A DNA stretch of 64,000 nt, taken from contig NZ_CP062231.1 of the NCBI RefSeq assembly GCF_024707525.1, positions 4,340,001-4,404,000 on the forward strand, written 5' to 3'. The stretch's first letter is position 1. Each line of letters starts with the position of its first letter. The stretch comes from Rhizobium sp. TH2 (GTDB lineage Bacteria; Pseudomonadota; Alphaproteobacteria; Rhizobiales; Rhizobiaceae). A program made the translations under genes and the position numbers. Below are positions 8,010 through 17,286 of this stretch, one piece after another. The notes beneath the pieces were generated by a model. It had not been told where the DNA came from. It saw only the letters and a program-made list of their open reading frames with translations, and did not search any database.

Positions 8010-10292
8010 ATGGTGGTACATACGCTTCCGAACAGCGCCAGCAGCGATCCACACTACGGGCGCAAACCACCTGAGCGTGAATACCTCTCCTTTCGAGATG
8101 TCTGGGGGTTCATCACCCGCTACTTCCCGACGCTTGCCATTTTCGCAATTGCCGGCGTTGCCGTAGGAATTCTCTACGTTGTCAATACCCAACCGACATT
8201 TCAAGCCACGACCAGGCTCGTGATGGACCCCGAGCAGGGACGCGTCTCGTGGCAGGACGCCGCCACTGGGGCGATCATCATCGAAACCGCGGAGATTGCG
8301 AGCCAGGTTGAAATCGTGAAGTCCGAAATGGTGGCCCAGACGGTCATACACAAACTCGATCTGACAAAAGATCCCGAATTGCTCGAGTCAAGATCCTTAT
8401 ATTCTCTGGTCAGGGGCACCCTGGCATCCATTGCTCAGTGGTTCGATCCAGCGCCCGAGGCAGTCCGCGACGAAGAAGTCGACTCGGAAACCGAGATGAT
8501 GCGCCGCACCATGGGCGCCTTTCTCGGGAGAGTGTCCGTTCAGCGAGTGGGCCAGTCCTATGTGCTGGAGATCGGATACACGTCCACGAATCCCAAGAAG
8601 GCGGCCCTCGTCGCCAACACCCTGGCGCAGGCATACATTCGCGTGGGCATGAATGATCGCGCAGACATGGCGAGGAGTGGCGCGAAATGGCTCGAGAGCC
8701 GCCTTCTTGAGGTCGGCGAAAAAGCGCGCGAGGCATCGATCTCCGCCCAGGAATTTCGTGCCAAGAACAATATCACCATTGTCAGCAATCAATTCACGCT
8801 CGACCAGCAGCAATTGTCCGAGGTCAGCAGCCAGCTTCTTGCCGCGCGCGCGGCGACCGCGTCGGAAATTGCCAGCCTGGAAAGCCTGCAGCAAGCAGTG
8901 AAGCTCGGTGATGGCGTCGAACTTAGCGGACTTGGCTTGGACGGAACCTTCCAGAAGCTGAGGGACGACATGCGCGCCGCCGAGTCCCGGCTGGAAATTC
9001 TGCGAAGCAGATATGACCCAGGCAATCCAGCAATTACCGCGGCCGAGGCGGAAATCTCGCGACTGAAGGATGCCGTCAAACAGGAATACGATCGCGTCGA
9101 GGCCGTACGCCGCTCGAGCCTGTCGGCGGCGCGGACCCGCGAGCATCTATCGGAGGAACGCCTTACTGTACTCAGCAAGTCGGCCGCCGAGAAGAATGAG
9201 GCGATCGCCGAGCTTTCGGAAATCGAGAGCCGTGCCAACACTTACAAACGCATCTATGAAAGCCTCCTCCAGCAGTTGGTGGGCACCGTACAGACCCAGT
9301 CCTTCCCGCTCGGCAAGGCGCGTGTGGTGACGGCGGCCATGGCTCCCATGAGCAAGACCTGGCCAAAGACGTCGGTCATCGTACCCTTCTCGGGAATGAT
9401 CGGTCTCGCGATCGGGCTGACGATCGCAATGCTCAGGCAGAACCTGAATCATCGGACGAGCTCAGCAGGCCATCTCCGTCGCGAACTTGGTATCAACTCC
9501 CTCGGTCACGTACCGGTTTGGAAGGCACCCAAGAGCAAGGTCTTGGACGACGCGAACTTCCCTGAGTCGCTTGCGCCATTGCGCAGCGTAATGCAGGCAC
9601 CCTATTCGTCGTTCTCCGAAGCGCTGCGAAGCGTCAAGAACTCGATCGATTCCACTTTCCCCGAAGGCGTCCCTATGGTCGTCGGCATCACGTCAGTCGG
9701 CCCAGGCGAGGGCAAGACAACGATATCGATCAATCTGGCGCAACTCTATCGCAACGAAGGCAGGTCGGTCGTCCTGATCGACGCCGATTTTGCCAGCTCC
9801 CGGCTGAGCAGGATGGCGACTACCTTCCCGAAGGATCTGGCACTGGAACGCCTGCCTTCAGTGGACGAACCGATTCACGTCAACGAAGACATTCCACATT
9901 TCGTCCGGGAAGGACAAGTGCTGTCAGTCAAGAAGAGCCGGCCCGTCAGTCGGCCGAAGCTCGACATCGGGCCAGCAGGGGTCGCTGTACCCGTCTTTAC
10001 CTCTGCACAGATAAAGGAGCGAAAGATTCCTCATCAGCACTATAGCCATTTGCCGGCCCTGAAGAATGCAATTGAAAAGCTTCGCGAGCAGTACGAGGTC
10101 ATGATCGTCGATATGTCGGCGTTCGAGGATTCTGCCGATACACGCGCCGTCTGCAACTATCTTGACGGCATCATCGTCGTTCTTGGGCGCTCGAAGAAAA
10201 TGACAATCGAACGGCTATCTGCGGCTCTGGCCAGGTTCGGCAAATCAAGGCTGACAATACTCGGTTCGATATCAAACCGGAGCAATTATTGA
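8010..10292 (+). CDS. exoP: Wzc/ExoP-like chain-length protein with BY-kinase domain
   Basis: The 760-residue protein has the Wzz-like N-terminal domain with a membrane helix near residues 35-60 (TLAIFAIAGVAVGILYVV), a long coiled-coil periplasmic part, a second helix near 455-475 (VIVPFSGMIGLAIGLTIA), and a cytosolic BY-kinase domain with Walker A (VGPGEGKTT, Lys569) and Walker A' (VVLIDADF). It is the inner-membrane partner of the ExoF-like protein and controls polymer length and export. Length is close to that of ExoP. Oddly, the C-terminus carries one terminal Tyr (SNRSNY) and no Tyr-rich cluster. The stop overlaps the next gene's TTG start by four bases. Confidence 0.88.
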   Translation: MVVHTLPNSASSDPHYGRKPPEREYLSFRDVWGFITRYFPTLAIFAIAGVAVGILYVVNTQPTFQATTRLVMDPEQGRVSWQDAATGAIIIETAEIASQVEIVKSEMVAQTVIHKLDLTKDPELLESRSLYSLVRGTLASIAQWFDPAPEAVRDEEVDSETEMMRRTMGAFLGRVSVQRVGQSYVLEIGYTSTNPKKAALVANTLAQAYIRVGMNDRADMARSGAKWLESRLLEVGEKAREASISAQEFRAKNNITIVSNQFTLDQQQLSEVSSQLLAARAATASEIASLESLQQAVKLGDGVELSGLGLDGTFQKLRDDMRAAESRLEILRSRYDPGNPAITAAEAEISRLKDAVKQEYDRVEAVRRSSLSAARTREHLSEERLTVLSKSAAEKNEAIAELSEIESRANTYKRIYESLLQQLVGTVQTQSFPLGKARVVTAAMAPMSKTWPKTSVIVPFSGMIGLAIGLTIAMLRQNLNHRTSSAGHLRRELGINSLGHVPVWKAPKSKVLDDANFPESLAPLRSVMQAPYSSFSEALRSVKNSIDSTFPEGVPMVVGITSVGPGEGKTTISINLAQLYRNEGRSVVLIDADFASSRLSRMATTFPKDLALERLPSVDEPIHVNEDIPHFVREGQVLSVKKSRPVSRPKLDIGPAGVAVPVFTSAQIKERKIPHQHYSHLPALKNAIEKLREQYEVMIVDMSAFEDSADTRAVCNYLDGIIVVLGRSKKMTIERLSAALARFGKSRLTILGSISNRSNY

Positions 10293-11260
10293 TCGGCAAT
10301 CGCGGATCGAAGGACATGTTTCATTTGTTGGCAATGGTGTTGGGTCAGTCGGAAACTACGCTCATGCGCAAGGGTAGAATTCATCTGTCGGTGGGAATCC
10401 CGACCATGGGCCGCAAGGAGATTCTGAGCGCCGCCCTGCCCCGGATCGCCTGCCAGACACGTCAGCCGGATGAGGTCGTCATTTGTGTGACTTCCGAGAC
10501 GGATTTCGAATGGGCGAGCATCGCCGCCATGCCGTTTCCAGTGCGCGTACTGATATCTGAGCCGGGCAGTTGCAGACAGAGAAACCATATCATCGACAAT
10601 TCGACGTCGGATGTCATCGTGTTTCTCGATGACGATTTCCTGATGGAGCCGTCCTATCTCGCACATACGGAGGAACTGTTCCTCGATAACCCCGATATCG
10701 TCATCGCAACCGGCAGGGTCCTTGCGGATGGCATTCTGGGTCCCGGCATTTCTGTTTCGGACGGCGAACGCCTGCTTGAAACCGGCAAAGACATCGGCAT
10801 GTCGCAATTGACCGGTTTCCGCCCAATCTACAATGCCTATGGCTGCAATATGGCCGTTCGCATGGCAGCCGTGAGACAAGGCAACATCCGCTTCGACGAA
10901 AACTTGCCGCTTTATGGCTGGCTTGAGGACGTAGACTTCAGCCGCCTGGCGGCAGCTTTCGGCCAGATCGTTTCGGCCGATGGATTGCAGGGCGTGCATC
11001 TCGGCATCAAGATTGCAAGATCGCCGGGCGTGCGCCTGGGCTATTCCCAAGTAGCGAATCCGATCTATCTCATGCGCAAGCACACCATGAGCTCCAGACA
11101 CGCGGTCTCACAGATGGGCCGGAACATCCTCGCGAACTTCGTTCGCATGTGGCGCCCCGAGCCCTGGGTGGATCGTCGCGGGCGATTGAAGGGAAACATG
11201 CGAGCCATTGTCGATCTGTCTCTGGGCAGGTTGACACCAAGCAACGTAACCAAGCTGTAG
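10289..11260 (+). CDS. GT2-family glycosyltransferase
   Basis: This 323-residue protein has a GT-A fold of family GT2. LSVGIPTMGRKEIL starts the nucleotide-binding fold near residue 32, VIFLDDDF gives the metal-binding DDD motif near 110, and GWLEDVDFSRL supplies the ED motif near 210. No membrane helix is evident, so it should act at the cytoplasmic face on the lipid-linked repeat unit. The TTG start overlaps the exoP-like stop by four bases, which indicates translational coupling; an ATG at 10316 is an alternative start. The sugar is unknown. Confidence 0.85.
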   Translation: MIGNRGSKDMFHLLAMVLGQSETTLMRKGRIHLSVGIPTMGRKEILSAALPRIACQTRQPDEVVICVTSETDFEWASIAAMPFPVRVLISEPGSCRQRNHIIDNSTSDVIVFLDDDFLMEPSYLAHTEELFLDNPDIVIATGRVLADGILGPGISVSDGERLLETGKDIGMSQLTGFRPIYNAYGCNMAVRMAAVRQGNIRFDENLPLYGWLEDVDFSRLAAAFGQIVSADGLQGVHLGIKIARSPGVRLGYSQVANPIYLMRKHTMSSRHAVSQMGRNILANFVRMWRPEPWVDRRGRLKGNMRAIVDLSLGRLTPSNVTKL

Positions 11261-11263
11261 ATC

Positions 11264-12505
11264 GTGATGTCGGCGACGCTCCAAAGGGCAGTCATCATCA
11301 ACGATCGGTCCGCGATGGTGGGCGGCGCATCCAATCTTGCAATCCTCTCGGCGCGATTTCTCGCCTCCCATGGTGTCGACGTTGTCTTTTTCGCCGGCGA
11401 TGAAATAACCGCTCCCGCACCGGTAGCCCGTACAATCAATCTGGGCTGCCCACCGCTCACACTTCAGGGAAAGGCCGCAGCGTTTGTTGGGGGGCTCTAC
11501 AACGCCAAGGCATACAGCGCGTTGAAAACACTTATCGCTGAGGATACCCCGTCCACCATCTACCATGTTCACGGCTGGTCGAAGATCTTGTCGCCCTCGA
11601 TCTTTCGCGCGCTCGCGCCGGTGCGCTCAAGGGTGATCCTTCACGCCCATGACTACTTTCTGGCATGTCCCAATGGAGGCTTTGCCAATTTCAGAACCAA
11701 CAGTATCTGCACGCTGACGCCGATGTCGGCGCGGTGTCTTGGGACGCAGTGCGATAAGCGCGGCTATCACGAAAAGCTATGGCGCTCGCTCAGGCACGTC
11801 ATCCGCCAGCAGTTGTTTCCCACCGGTGCGGAGGCACCCAACATCGTCGTCGTGCACGAGAGAATGAAGGACTATCTCGTCAAGTCCGGCATCAACGTCG
11901 GACGGACGCACACTATACGGAATCCCGTCGATGCGTTCTCGTCATCCGGTACCGCGCCGTGGCTCAAAAAGAGCTTCTTCTTCATCGGACGGCTGGAGCC
12001 TGAAAAAGGCTTCGCCGATGCGGCCTCGGCCGCGAGAGCCGCCGGCGCGCCCTTGCAAATCATCGGAGATGGCGCCGGGCGCGCGTTGCTCGAGCGAGAC
12101 TTCCCTGATGTGATCATTCACGGCTGGCAAAACCGGGACGGAGTCGCCCGTCTCATTCAGGATGCGCGCGCCGTGATCGTCTCCTCACGCGTGCCTGAGC
12201 CTTTCTCGCTTGCGGCCGTCGAGGCGGTGGCCAGCGGAATTCCCGTCATCATGCCGAGCGAAGCTCTGATCGGCCAAGAAATCTTCGAGCGCAATTGCGG
12301 CCTGACCTTCAAGAGCGGGGATATCCTGTCGTTGAGCGAGGCGATCCGCACACTGCACGCGGACGATACTCTCGTCCGGCAGATGGCGATGAACTGCCTT
12401 CGGGAAGGTCCCAGTCTCACCCACACCACGGCGACCTGGAACCAAGCACTGCTGGATCTCTATCAGTCCGTGCTGGCATCGGCCGATCTGCAAAAGACCG
12501 GTTAG
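11264..12505 (+). CDS. GT4-family glycosyltransferase
   Basis: The 413-residue protein is a GT-B glycosyltransferase of family GT4. It shows an N-terminal MVGGASNLAILSARFL segment, HVHGWSKILSP near 95, a donor domain starting FFIGRLEPEKGF near 240 and the EX7E motif EPFSLAAVE near 308, followed by ASGIPVIMP. A group of Cys residues near 120-165 is unusual but does not match a known metal site that I recognise. The start is GTG or the adjacent ATG at 11264-11269, three bases after the previous stop, so it belongs to the exoF-exoP-GT2 operon. Donor and linkage are unknown. Confidence 0.86.
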   Translation: MMSATLQRAVIINDRSAMVGGASNLAILSARFLASHGVDVVFFAGDEITAPAPVARTINLGCPPLTLQGKAAAFVGGLYNAKAYSALKTLIAEDTPSTIYHVHGWSKILSPSIFRALAPVRSRVILHAHDYFLACPNGGFANFRTNSICTLTPMSARCLGTQCDKRGYHEKLWRSLRHVIRQQLFPTGAEAPNIVVVHERMKDYLVKSGINVGRTHTIRNPVDAFSSSGTAPWLKKSFFFIGRLEPEKGFADAASAARAAGAPLQIIGDGAGRALLERDFPDVIIHGWQNRDGVARLIQDARAVIVSSRVPEPFSLAAVEAVASGIPVIMPSEALIGQEIFERNCGLTFKSGDILSLSEAIRTLHADDTLVRQMAMNCLREGPSLTHTTATWNQALLDLYQSVLASADLQKTG

Positions 12506-12537
12506 CAAAGCCCCAAACCGGCGGTCGCAGACGTATT

Positions 12538-13359
12538 TCAGCTGTCCAGGCGGAAATAGAAGCCGGCGCTCTCGCTTGCGCCGAGCTCGGGGTGCGTTTC
12601 GACGACGTGAGAGAGCGACGGAATCGACCATCGGTCGACCAATTTATAGCCGAGTTGGCAAACATTGCGCATGAACGCCGCTTCGTTTCGCATCCGATAG
12701 GGGACAAGCGCCGGCCCGATACGTTCGAGCGTCACCACTTCAGGACCCTTACGCAGCGCCACCTTGTTAAGAAGAAGATGTCGGGGCCGGGTCCTCATGG
12801 AACTGATCAGTTGCGAGAGCGGCTTGTCGAGATATTGCAACAGCCCGGAACCGAGAAAGAGCTGCACGTCATCGGCCAGGGAAATATCGTCGACGAATTC
12901 GAGCCCGGGACAATCTTCACGCTGCGCCCTAGCCCGGCCGGCACGCACCACGGCCGCCACGTCATAGACGATCCATCGAAAGGAGGGTTTCGGACTCAAG
13001 TGATTGCGAAAAGCACGGTACTTGGTCCCCATATGACCGCCTGCATCGACAAGCCCGTCAAGTTCGGCCTCGAGCTTGTTCAACCAGAACAGCACCGGAT
13101 AATCCCAGGGCGCGATCTTGCACATCTGGTCGAACGAGACATCGGTGACTTCGTCATTATCATAGCCGGCCAGGGCGGTGCGACCCGCCGCCTCCATCGC
13201 CTTCTCGTAGCTTTCATAGGCGCCGTTGAAACGGCGGGGGAACGGTGAGAGATACTTTAGGCGCCCGCTGGCAGCTTTGAGTGGCGCCAACGCCTGGACC
13301 ATCGTCTCGGCGAGGTTGCGAAGCATCAGACTTTGTCTTGTCAGGTTTCTTGTACTCAT
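12538..13359 (-). CDS. TIGR04325-family putative methyltransferase
   Basis: The protein, 273 residues from the chosen start, matches the TIGR04325 methyltransferase family found in polysaccharide and O-antigen loci. It shows RFNGAYESYEKAMEAA near residue 43, a Gly-rich SAM-like segment (DAGGHMGTKY near 110), and D-D/N patches such as LEFVDDISLADDVQLFLGSG. It would methylate a sugar or a substituent of the repeat unit. I chose ATG 13359 because GGAGGG lies just upstream; a GTG at 13374 would add five residues. It is convergent with the preceding glycosyltransferase gene and lies downstream of wzx on the same strand. Confidence 0.72.
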   Translation of the reverse strand: MSTRNLTRQSLMLRNLAETMVQALAPLKAASGRLKYLSPFPRRFNGAYESYEKAMEAAGRTALAGYDNDEVTDVSFDQMCKIAPWDYPVLFWLNKLEAELDGLVDAGGHMGTKYRAFRNHLSPKPSFRWIVYDVAAVVRAGRARAQREDCPGLEFVDDISLADDVQLFLGSGLLQYLDKPLSQLISSMRTRPRHLLLNKVALRKGPEVVTLERIGPALVPYRMRNEAAFMRNVCQLGYKLVDRWSIPSLSHVVETHPELGASESAGFYFRLDS

Positions 13360-13418
13360 ATTGCCCTCCGACACTCAGATCAGCCTGCCGTGCTCGACCC
13401 GCGTCCTTTCATTCGATC

Positions 13419-14951
13419 TCACGATGGATCCGACCGATGTGGAATGCCAAATATCGGCAACGCAACGCCGCCGAACTTATGTCCCGCCGCCAGCGCCATG
13501 AAGTAGATCAAGGCCCCGACCAGCACTTGCAGAACGACCGACGGCGCGCCGCTCATCGACAAGAACTGGGCGAGATTGCTCGAGGCGATCACGGCACCGA
13601 CCATGACAGCCAGTGCGATCATCGGTAGGCTGCAGTCTCGCAGCACGCGCCCCCAGTTCATGCCTCCATAAGCGCTCTGCAGGCGAATGGAGATGCAAAA
13701 CGAGACGAGGGAAGCCGCGCATTGCCCATAGGCGGCGGCCAGCATGCCGAAAGGCGCAAGAACGAGGAGAAATCCGACACCGACCAGGCTGTTGAGCAAG
13801 ATGGTCCGAGGCATTTTCCTGATGTTCCCGGACAGCGACAGCAGCGGCTCTGTTACATAGCCCGGAACCAATAGCACCTGCTTCAGCGCCAGCAACGTGA
13901 TCAACATCGAAGTCGGCGCCCAGGCATCGCCCAGAACGATCCGGACGAGAGGCTCGGAAACGAGAGCAAGACCTACATAGACCGGCAATGCAATCGTCAA
14001 TAGCACGGACATGATTGTCGTCGCCGAGCGGCCGACATCGGCTTTCGCACGTCTTTCGTGGCTCGCCAGATGGGCTACTTTGCGCAGCCTGGTCCATGTC
14101 AGAATTCGCGCCGGCTCACCTATCAGTTCGGATACCGCAGCAATGATCCTCTCGGCAGCGCGATAGTAGCCCGCCTCGGCGAGGCCAAGAAAGCTCCCGA
14201 CCAGCAGCGTGGCGGAATACGAACGGAAGAAGATGATGATCCTGTTGGCAACGATGTGACGAGAAAACTCCAGAAGCTCTTTGCAGAATTCCCAACTCAA
14301 TTGAAGGCGCGGCAGCCAACGTGTCACCGCGATCGACAAACTAAGGTTCGTGAGTTGTGCTCCAAGTCGGCCCGCGACGAAGAAGACGACCCCCCAACCC
14401 GCATGTATGCCGTAAAGTACGATTCCGAACCCCACCAGTTCCGAAACGATGCGAATGAGTGCCAAGTCGCGGAGGCGTCCCTCGGCAACCAGGATGGCGT
14501 CGTAGACCGTCGACATCGCCGACGGCAGGAACCAGCAGCTGAATAAGGCAATTATCGCTGCCTCTTCCCACCAATCGAAATAGAGAGCGATTAATGCCGT
14601 CGCCGCCAATCCCAATATGGTGATCAACGTGCCGGCGATCATCGCCGCGGTTGCAATCTGTGAAAGCTTGCCCCGATAATCCGGTGATTTCAGAACGAAT
14701 TCGCCCCAGCCACCTTCCGCGATGGCCACGAACAGCAGCGCGAATGCCGAACTGTATGCGTAAAAGCCGAACTCGGTAGATGTTAGCACACGTGCGGCAA
14801 GAATGAATGCGGCCAGTTGTGCGACCTGGGATGCGATCTTCGGTGTGAGTGTCCAGACGCCGGCGCCCAAACCGGCGTTGAGGGCCGATCGAAGCGCCGT
14901 TTGCTCGGGCGGCCGAGAGAGATGAGACTGTGCTTGACGAAGGATTATCAT
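13419..14951 (-). CDS. Wzx-type polysaccharide flippase (MOP superfamily)
   Basis: This 510-residue protein is almost wholly hydrophobic, with about 12-14 predicted membrane helices in the pattern of the MOP/PST flippases (Wzx, ExoT). Typical segments are IASQVAQLAAFILAARVLT near the N-terminus, AGYYRAAERIIAAVSEL near 265, and GYVTEPLLSLSGN near 365. It should flip the completed undecaprenyl-linked repeat unit to the periplasm for polymerisation by the Wzy protein encoded at 19412-20854. GAGGA lies about five bases before the ATG. The next gene downstream on this strand is the TIGR04325 methyltransferase. Confidence 0.88.
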   Translation of the reverse strand: MIILRQAQSHLSRPPEQTALRSALNAGLGAGVWTLTPKIASQVAQLAAFILAARVLTSTEFGFYAYSSAFALLFVAIAEGGWGEFVLKSPDYRGKLSQIATAAMIAGTLITILGLAATALIALYFDWWEEAAIIALFSCWFLPSAMSTVYDAILVAEGRLRDLALIRIVSELVGFGIVLYGIHAGWGVVFFVAGRLGAQLTNLSLSIAVTRWLPRLQLSWEFCKELLEFSRHIVANRIIIFFRSYSATLLVGSFLGLAEAGYYRAAERIIAAVSELIGEPARILTWTRLRKVAHLASHERRAKADVGRSATTIMSVLLTIALPVYVGLALVSEPLVRIVLGDAWAPTSMLITLLALKQVLLVPGYVTEPLLSLSGNIRKMPRTILLNSLVGVGFLLVLAPFGMLAAAYGQCAASLVSFCISIRLQSAYGGMNWGRVLRDCSLPMIALAVMVGAVIASSNLAQFLSMSGAPSVVLQVLVGALIYFMALAAGHKFGGVALPIFGIPHRSDPS

Positions 14952-15179
14952 AAGTCCTCAACCTGACCACGTTGAGAAGTCTTCATCGCCACTGACGACA
15001 AGCCCGGCGCAACGCGCATGGGTGAAACTTCGACGAAAGCTGCTATGAGACTGACGTTCATGGAATCGTCACAGCCCTCGGGCACACGAATGCGAGCACG
15101 CCGAGATGGTCCGATCGTCACAAGACCCACAAGGCTTGAAACCGGTCGATATGTCGAATACTCCTTCAGAAGCCTAGAT

Positions 15180-15302
15180 ATGAGCGAAGAAACGAACATG
15201 CAGAACTGGCGCTTGCGGAAACCCAAATATGCGCTTCGGTGGCTTTTGTTGGTTTTTTGCGCCGTCGTATGGTTTTGCGCCATTCTGTTGTTCCTTCGGT
15301 AG
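15180..15302 (+). CDS. Possible small membrane peptide
   Basis: A 40-codon frame (MSEETNMQNWRLRKPKY, then a hydrophobic WLLLVFCAVVWFCAILLF) would encode a positively charged head and one membrane helix. It lies between the divergent starts of the flippase gene and the end of the exoY-like gene. No clear Shine-Dalgarno site precedes the ATG, and an in-frame start further upstream exists at 15018. It may be only the promoter region of the flippase gene. Confidence 0.28.
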   Translation: MSEETNMQNWRLRKPKYALRWLLLVFCAVVWFCAILLFLR

Positions 15303-15307
15303 AACGG

Positions 15308-15985
15308 CTAGCCCTCATTCGTGGCGAAGAGCACGACACCGACCGTCTTGCATAAAATAAGCAGATCCTGGCGCAATGAGCGCGTATTGAAGTACTCAAC
15401 ATCGAGATCAACCCGTTCTTCGTAGGTCATGCCCGGCCGTCGAGACACCTGCCAGAGACCTGTGACGCCTGGCTTCATCGACAGATAGCAGCTGAGGCTG
15501 GATTCATATTTCGCCAGCTCCGCTTGTGTTACGGGCCGTGGGCCGACGAGGCTCATTTCCCCTTTGAGGACATTCAGGAACTGCGGCAACTCGTCGGCGC
15601 TCGTGATGCGAAGGTATTTGCCGAGAAGGTGTACCCGAGGATCACCCTGCAGCTTCTGAGTTGCCTGCCATTCAGCCGCCCTCAATGGGTCGGTAGCCAG
15701 AATATAAGCAAGAATTTCATCAGAATTCTTCCTCATGGTCCGGAACTTGAGACAATCGAAAGACTTGCCGTCCTTGCCGATGCGTCTGTGCCGGAAGAAG
15801 ATCGGACGACCGTCGGCGATCAACAGGCCGAGGCAAATCAGCAGAAGGGCGGGGAAAAGAAAAAGGATGGCCGGAATCACTACGACGAGATCCAGAGCGC
15901 GCTTGTGCCAATTGCCGCGTCCGGCGCTGCGGCGCTTGAGATGAGATTCCACCTCATGAGAAAACTGATCACTTATCAATGACAT
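15308..15985 (-). CDS. exoY: ExoY-like priming sugar-phosphate transferase
   Basis: This 225-residue enzyme belongs to the bacterial sugar transferase family (WbaP/ExoY C-terminal type). One membrane helix spans about 30-52 ([19 protein letters not shown]), then [22 protein letters not shown], the [21 protein letters not shown] block and the [11 protein letters not shown] motif. It should place the first sugar phosphate, typically galactose or glucose, on undecaprenyl phosphate and so start repeat-unit assembly. It is the short form, without the N-terminal four-helix domain, as in ExoY. The start has GGAG seven bases upstream. It lies downstream of the LuxR-type regulator gene on the same strand, separated by a long hairpin at 16231-16264. 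Confidence 0.88.
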   Translation of the reverse strand: MSLISDQFSHEVESHLKRRSAGRGNWHKRALDLVVVIPAILFLFPALLLICLGLLIADGRPIFFRHRRIGKDGKSFDCLKFRTMRKNSDEILAYILATDPLRAAEWQATQKLQGDPRVHLLGKYLRITSADELPQFLNVLKGEMSLVGPRPVTQAELAKYESSLSCYLSMKPGVTGLWQVSRRPGMTYEERVDLDVEYFNTRSLRQDLLILCKTVGVVLFATNEG

Positions 15986-16285
15986 ATGGAAACTCCAGCC
16001 CGTACCAAAGCTGCCAGCCGCCTACCGCAATTGCAATTGATCCTAGTGGATGAAGGCTAGTCAGATTGAGGTAGGACACAGGAAGTAGCCTAAGCCCCCG
16101 CTTGCCTCGAAACATCCCTAGAACCTAGCGCCGTACATCTCCAAGACGATCAACACACCAACGCATGCGCGTTAGTATTCCCGCTGAACCGGCAGACTAA
16201 TTGCGCAGATCTCAGCCTACAGCTAAGTTCAGTGGACTCTCATGCCATAACATGAGAGTCCACTTATCGATTATCGGAAGCATGA
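15986..16285. promoter_or_regulatory. Leader region of exoY-like gene
   Basis: These 300 bases lie between the LuxR-type regulator stop and the exoY-like start on the minus strand. I see no gene. The notable feature is the perfect inverted repeat at 16231-16264; the rest, nearer exoY, must hold its promoter if it is not transcribed from the regulator gene. Confidence 0.35.
16231..16264. terminator. Perfect 14-bp hairpin after the LuxR-type gene
   Basis: The arms agtggactctcatg (16231-16244) and catgagagtccact (16251-16264) are exact reverse complements around a six-base loop. It begins 22 bases after the regulator stop. No T-run follows on either strand, so it may be a factor-assisted terminator, an mRNA 3' stabiliser or a protein-binding palindrome. 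Confidence 0.6.
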
Positions 16286-17041
16286 TTACTTCATGAGGCC
16301 ACGAAGCTTGAACGCGACTTCGGTACGGTTGCTTGCGTGCAGCTTCTTCATGATGTTGCGAATGTGAACCTTTACGGTGCTTTCGCAAAGCTCCATCTCG
16401 TAGGCGATGATCTTGTTGGCTTTGCCTCGCCGCAACGCCTCCGAAATTTGTATTTCACGGGGCGTGAAGAGATCGGTGAAGCACCGGTTGCCCTGGGCCA
16501 TCGAATTGATGAATTCCTTCATCGACAGGATGCTGCTGGCCGGAATGAAGACTCCGCCGGCACGAGCGAGGGAAATTGCCTCGGCAGCGACGTTGATCCC
16601 GACGCTGCTGGGAATGTATCCCCGCACGCCGCATTCCACCGCCTTGAGCACTTGATGCAAGTCGTCGCTTTCCGCGATGAGGATCACCGGGCAAGTTTTC
16701 AGCGAAGCGCACAGATCCGAAATCCGTTCGCTGATGCCCGTCTCAGCGAGTGTCCGACTGCCCAGGATCAAAATCACTGCCGAAGGTTCGGCGACCGTTC
16801 CCTTGGCCCGCCACTCCTCCAGCGATCCGGCAGTAAAGATGTTCAAAGATGGATTATACGATGTAAGGCTCTTGGACAGACACTCTCTGTCGAGTGCTCT
16901 TGGGTCGACGATAAGTACATACTCGTCTGCATCGGCTGTCTCTGCTGCGGTCACTTCCTCGGTAAGTTCATCAATATCACTAGGGCGAAACCTATGTATT
17001 GAATTGTAAGCCGCCATTCTCTCAGTTGCTACAGTTTCCAT
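16286..17041 (-). CDS. LuxR-family regulator with degenerate receiver domain
   Basis: The 251-residue protein has a receiver-like domain at about 40-160 and a LuxR/FixJ-type helix-turn-helix at about 185-250 (LFTPREIQISEALRRGKANK, then CESTVKVHIRNIMKKL). The receiver lacks the key residues: VDP replaces the acidic pair, ILILGSRTL stands where the phosphorylated Asp should be, and GYIPSS lacks the conserved Lys. It is therefore unlikely to be switched by phosphotransfer. Regulators of this build commonly control exopolysaccharide genes, and it lies directly upstream of the exoY-like gene. GGGAGA lies about nine bases before the ATG. Confidence 0.85.
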   Translation of the reverse strand: METVATERMAAYNSIHRFRPSDIDELTEEVTAAETADADEYVLIVDPRALDRECLSKSLTSYNPSLNIFTAGSLEEWRAKGTVAEPSAVILILGSRTLAETGISERISDLCASLKTCPVILIAESDDLHQVLKAVECGVRGYIPSSVGINVAAEAISLARAGGVFIPASSILSMKEFINSMAQGNRCFTDLFTPREIQISEALRRGKANKIIAYEMELCESTVKVHIRNIMKKLHASNRTEVAFKLRGLMK

Positions 17042-17286
17042 TTAGTCAGTCTCCCTGACAGATATCAAGACGCGAACTACTGTCCCAAGATATTCGACGC
17101 CAAGTTAAATTGGTCGATACTTCTTTGTTTAAGTTCGACTGGAAATTACGCCGGCATGTAAAATCTATCTATGTTTTGAATCAATTGCATTAACACAGGT
17201 TAATCAAAGCTTAAAAAAAGCAAAAAAACCATCGTCTCAGATTCGCACCTTGGTAAGCAAGGGCCAACTCTTGTACTTATAATGAA

